A stretch of 64,000 nt of DNA from Halisarca cf. caerulea (lineage: Eukaryota > Porifera > Demospongiae > Chondrillida > Halisarcidae). Below are positions 62,101 through 64,000 of the stretch, piece by piece; the stretch's first letter is position 1, and the number at the start of each line of letters is the position of its first letter. The position numbers and the translations under genes were made by a program. The stretch lies in the NCBI GenBank assembly GCA_963170055.1, contig CAUJGJ010000195.1:5001-69000 (forward strand). Reading direction: 5' to 3'. The notes under the pieces were generated by a model. The model saw only the letters and a program-made list of their open reading frames with translations. It was not told the DNA's origin and ran no database searches.

Positions 62101-64000
62101 GCATATCCAACATTACACAAATACGCCCACAGTAGTTTAGAAACTTCATGTGTGTTCACTGGGAATGTGCGTGATGCTAGTGCCAAATATTGGTATTAGC
62201 ACCAGCATATCCAACACTACACAAATACGCCCACAGTACTTCAGAAACTTCATGTGTGACCACTGGGAATGTGCGTGGTGCTAGTGCCAAATATTGGTAT
62301 TAGCACCAGCATATCCAACATTACACAAATACGCCCACAGTAGTTAAGAAACTTCATGTGTGTTCACTGGGAATGGGCGTGGTGCTAGTGCCAAATATTG
62401 GTATTAGCACCAGCATATCCAACACTACACAAATACGCCCACAGCACTTCAGAAAGGTCATGTGTGTCCACTGGGAATGTGCATGGTGCTAGTACCAAAT
62501 ATTTTGGTATTAGCACCAGCATATCATACATTACACAAATACGCCCACAGCACTTCAGAAAGGACATGTGTGTTCACTGGGAATGTGCGTGGTCTAGTGC
62601 CAAATATTGGTATTAGCACCAGCATATCCAACATTACACAAATACGCCCACAGTAGTTTAGAAACTTCATGTGTGTCCTCTGGGAATGTGCGTGGTGCTA
62701 GTGCCAAATATTGGTATTAGCACCAGCATATCCAACACTACACAAATACGCCCACAGCACTTCAGAAAGGTCATGTGTGTCCACTGGGAATGTGCGTGGT
62801 GCTAGTGCCAAATATTGGTATTAGCACCAGCATATCCAACATTACACAAATACGCCCACAGTAGTTAAGTAACTTCATGTGTGTTCACTGGGAATGTGCG
62901 TGGTGCTAGTGCCAAATATTGGTATTAGCACCAGCATATCCAACACTACACAAATACGCCCACAGTACTTCAGAAACTTCTTGTGTTTCCACTGGGAATG
63001 TGCGTGGTGCTAGTGCCAAATATTGGTATTAGCACCAGCATATCCAACACTACACAAATACGCCCACAGTACTTCAGAAACTTCATGTGTGTCCACTGGG
63101 AATGTGCGTGGTGCTAGTGCCAATTATTGGTATTAGCACCAGCATATCCAACACTACACAAATACGCCCACAGCACTTCAGTATGGTCATGTGTGTCCAC
63201 TGGGAATGTGCGTGGTGCTAGTGCCAAATATTTGTATTAGCACCAGCATATCCAATACTACACAAATACGCCCACAGCACTTCAGAAAGGTCATGTGTGT
63301 CCTCTGGGTATGTGCGTGGTGCTAGTGCCAAATATTGGTATTAGCACCAGCATATCCAACAGTACACAAGTACGCCCACAGTAGTTAAGAAACTTCATGT
63401 GTGTCCACTGGGAATGTGCATGGTGCTAGTGCCAAATGTTGGTATTAGCACGAGCATATCCAACACTACACAAGTACGCCCACAGTAGTTAAGAAACTTC
63501 ATGTGTGTCCAATGGGAATGTGCGTGGTGCTAGTGCCAAATATTGGTATTAGCACCAGCATATCCAACACTACACAAATACACCCACAGCACTTCAGAAG
63601 GGACATGTGTGTCCACTGGGAATGTGCGTGGTGCTAGTGCCAAATATTCGTATTAGCACCAGCATATCCAACACTACACAAATACGCCCACAGCACTTCA
63701 GAAAGGTCATGTGTGTCCACTGGGAATGTGCGTGGTGTTAGTGCCAAATATTGGTATTAGCACCAGCATATCCAACACTACACAAATACGCCCACAGCAC
63801 TTCAGAAAGGTCATGTGTTTCCACTGGGAATGTGCGTGGTGCTAGTGCCAAATATTGGTATTAGCACCAGCATATCCAACACTACACAAATACGCCCACA
63901 GTACTTCAGAAACTTCATGTGTGTCCACTGGGAATGTGCGTGGTGCTAGTGCCAAATATTGGTATTAGCACCAGCATATCCAACACTACACAAATACGCC
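53105..64000 (+). repeat. Duplication of at least 4.4 kb at 6,448 bp (62 monomers)
   Basis: 53105-57552 and 59553-64000 are collinear at an offset of exactly 62 x 104 bp. Markers are GCTATATACTTG (53133, 59581), TACTCTCACAG, CTACACTAATACGCCTAC and CTTCAGAAGGGAC (57144, 63592). Differences are few in most stretches but cluster near 53760-53900. The intervening block 57440-59550 repeats 52650-53600 (offset 4,785) and 51220-52500 (offset 7,071). The repeat continues past the window. Confidence 0.87.

Larger units (their letters stand above)
4335..64000 (+). repeat. 104-bp tandem satellite array (about 570 monomers)
   Basis: A head-to-tail array in a single orientation to the window end. The monomer, counted from CATGTGTGTCCACTGGGAATG, is 104 bp; for example TTAGCACC recurs at 33257 and 33361. 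In order it contains GTGTCCACTGGGAATGTGCG, the inverted repeat GGTGCTAGTGCC...ATTAGCACC, CAGCATATCCAACACTACAC, AAATACGCCCACAGCACTTC and AGAAAGGT. Length variants of 102-106 bp occur. 104 leaves a remainder of 2 on division by 3, so each frame is revisited every third monomer and stops at TAG in TGCTAG or ATTAG; every open frame of 60-114 codons here is a by-product. There is no CENP-B box (NTTCGNNNNANNCGGGN) in the consensus and no CTGATGAG hammerhead core. I do not recognise the satellite. Centromeric or subtelomeric heterochromatin is the likely setting (inference). Confidence 0.98.

Noticed and set aside
4335..64000. Dozens of open frames of 60-114 codons on both strands across the array
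   Set aside because: They recur with the 104-bp unit, shift frame at each monomer, and end at fixed stops inside the repeat (TGCTAG, ATTAG). The same frames appear in every copy at higher-order offsets. No protein family or start context supports them.
4335..64000. CRISPR array
   Set aside because: Monomers are contiguous with no unique spacers, the repeat is 104 bp, and no cas-like gene is present. The setting is eukaryotic.
4335..64000. CENP-B box, hammerhead ribozyme or Pol III B-box in the satellite
   Set aside because: No match to NTTCGNNNNANNCGGGN, no CTGATGAG core with GAAA, and GGTTCTAGTGCC variants do not fit GGTTCGANTCC.
4335..64000. Tandem 5S rRNA or snRNA gene cluster
   Set aside because: The 104-bp unit does not resemble 5S rRNA (about 120 nt plus spacer) or any snRNA I know, and no T-run terminator recurs in the monomer.

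Overview
The window is eukaryotic, non-genic, repeat-dominated DNA. It contains long interstitial tracts of CCCTAA/TTAGGG, the telomere repeat of most animals, many fungi and various protists, but not of most plants (TTTAGGG), insects (TTAGG) or nematodes (TTAGGC). It also holds a piggyBac-type DNA transposon remnant and about 60 kb of one tandem satellite. An animal genome is the best guess. The species cannot be told from the sequence. I find no intact protein gene, tRNA or rRNA.

Layout. (1) 1-1859: three copies of an AT-rich subtelomere-like unit of about 0.7 kb, the first cut by the window edge. Copies 1 and 2 end in a CCCTAA tract; in copy 3 the tract is cut short. CCCTAA on the + strand is the orientation expected if the chromosome end lies to the left. 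(2) 1860-2100: a large inverted repeat built from degenerate telomere repeats (CCCTAACGGTAA alternation), flanked on each side by one unit of a 62-bp minisatellite. (3) About 2060-4334: the 62-bp minisatellite, interrupted twice. The first interruption is a 1,006-bp piggyBac-like element with TTAA duplications, subterminal hairpins and a decayed minus-strand transposase C-terminus. The second is a nine-copy 21-bp minisatellite. (4) 4335-64000: about 570 head-to-tail copies of a 104-bp satellite, all in one orientation, running off the window.

The 104-bp satellite is the main object. Each monomer carries a 33-nt inverted repeat at monomer positions 26-58 (numbering from CATGTGTGTCC). It is a 15-bp stem with a 3-nt loop, including two G.T pairs that would pair fully only in RNA read from the + strand. 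Some monomers have changed both arms in a way that keeps the pairing. The array grades from divergent, mostly unstructured monomers on the left (4.3-12.5 kb) to nested, nearly identical higher-order repeats on the right, with periods of about 1.35, 4.57, 4.69 and 6.45 kb. This is the pattern expected at the edge of a large array homogenised by unequal exchange, as in centromeric or heterochromatic satellites. The many 60-114-codon open frames here are by-products of the repeat: 104 is not a multiple of 3, and stops recur in every frame.

Nothing here works together as a pathway. The story is structural: telomere-derived sequence, a local inversion, a transposon insertion, and expansion of a hairpin-bearing satellite.
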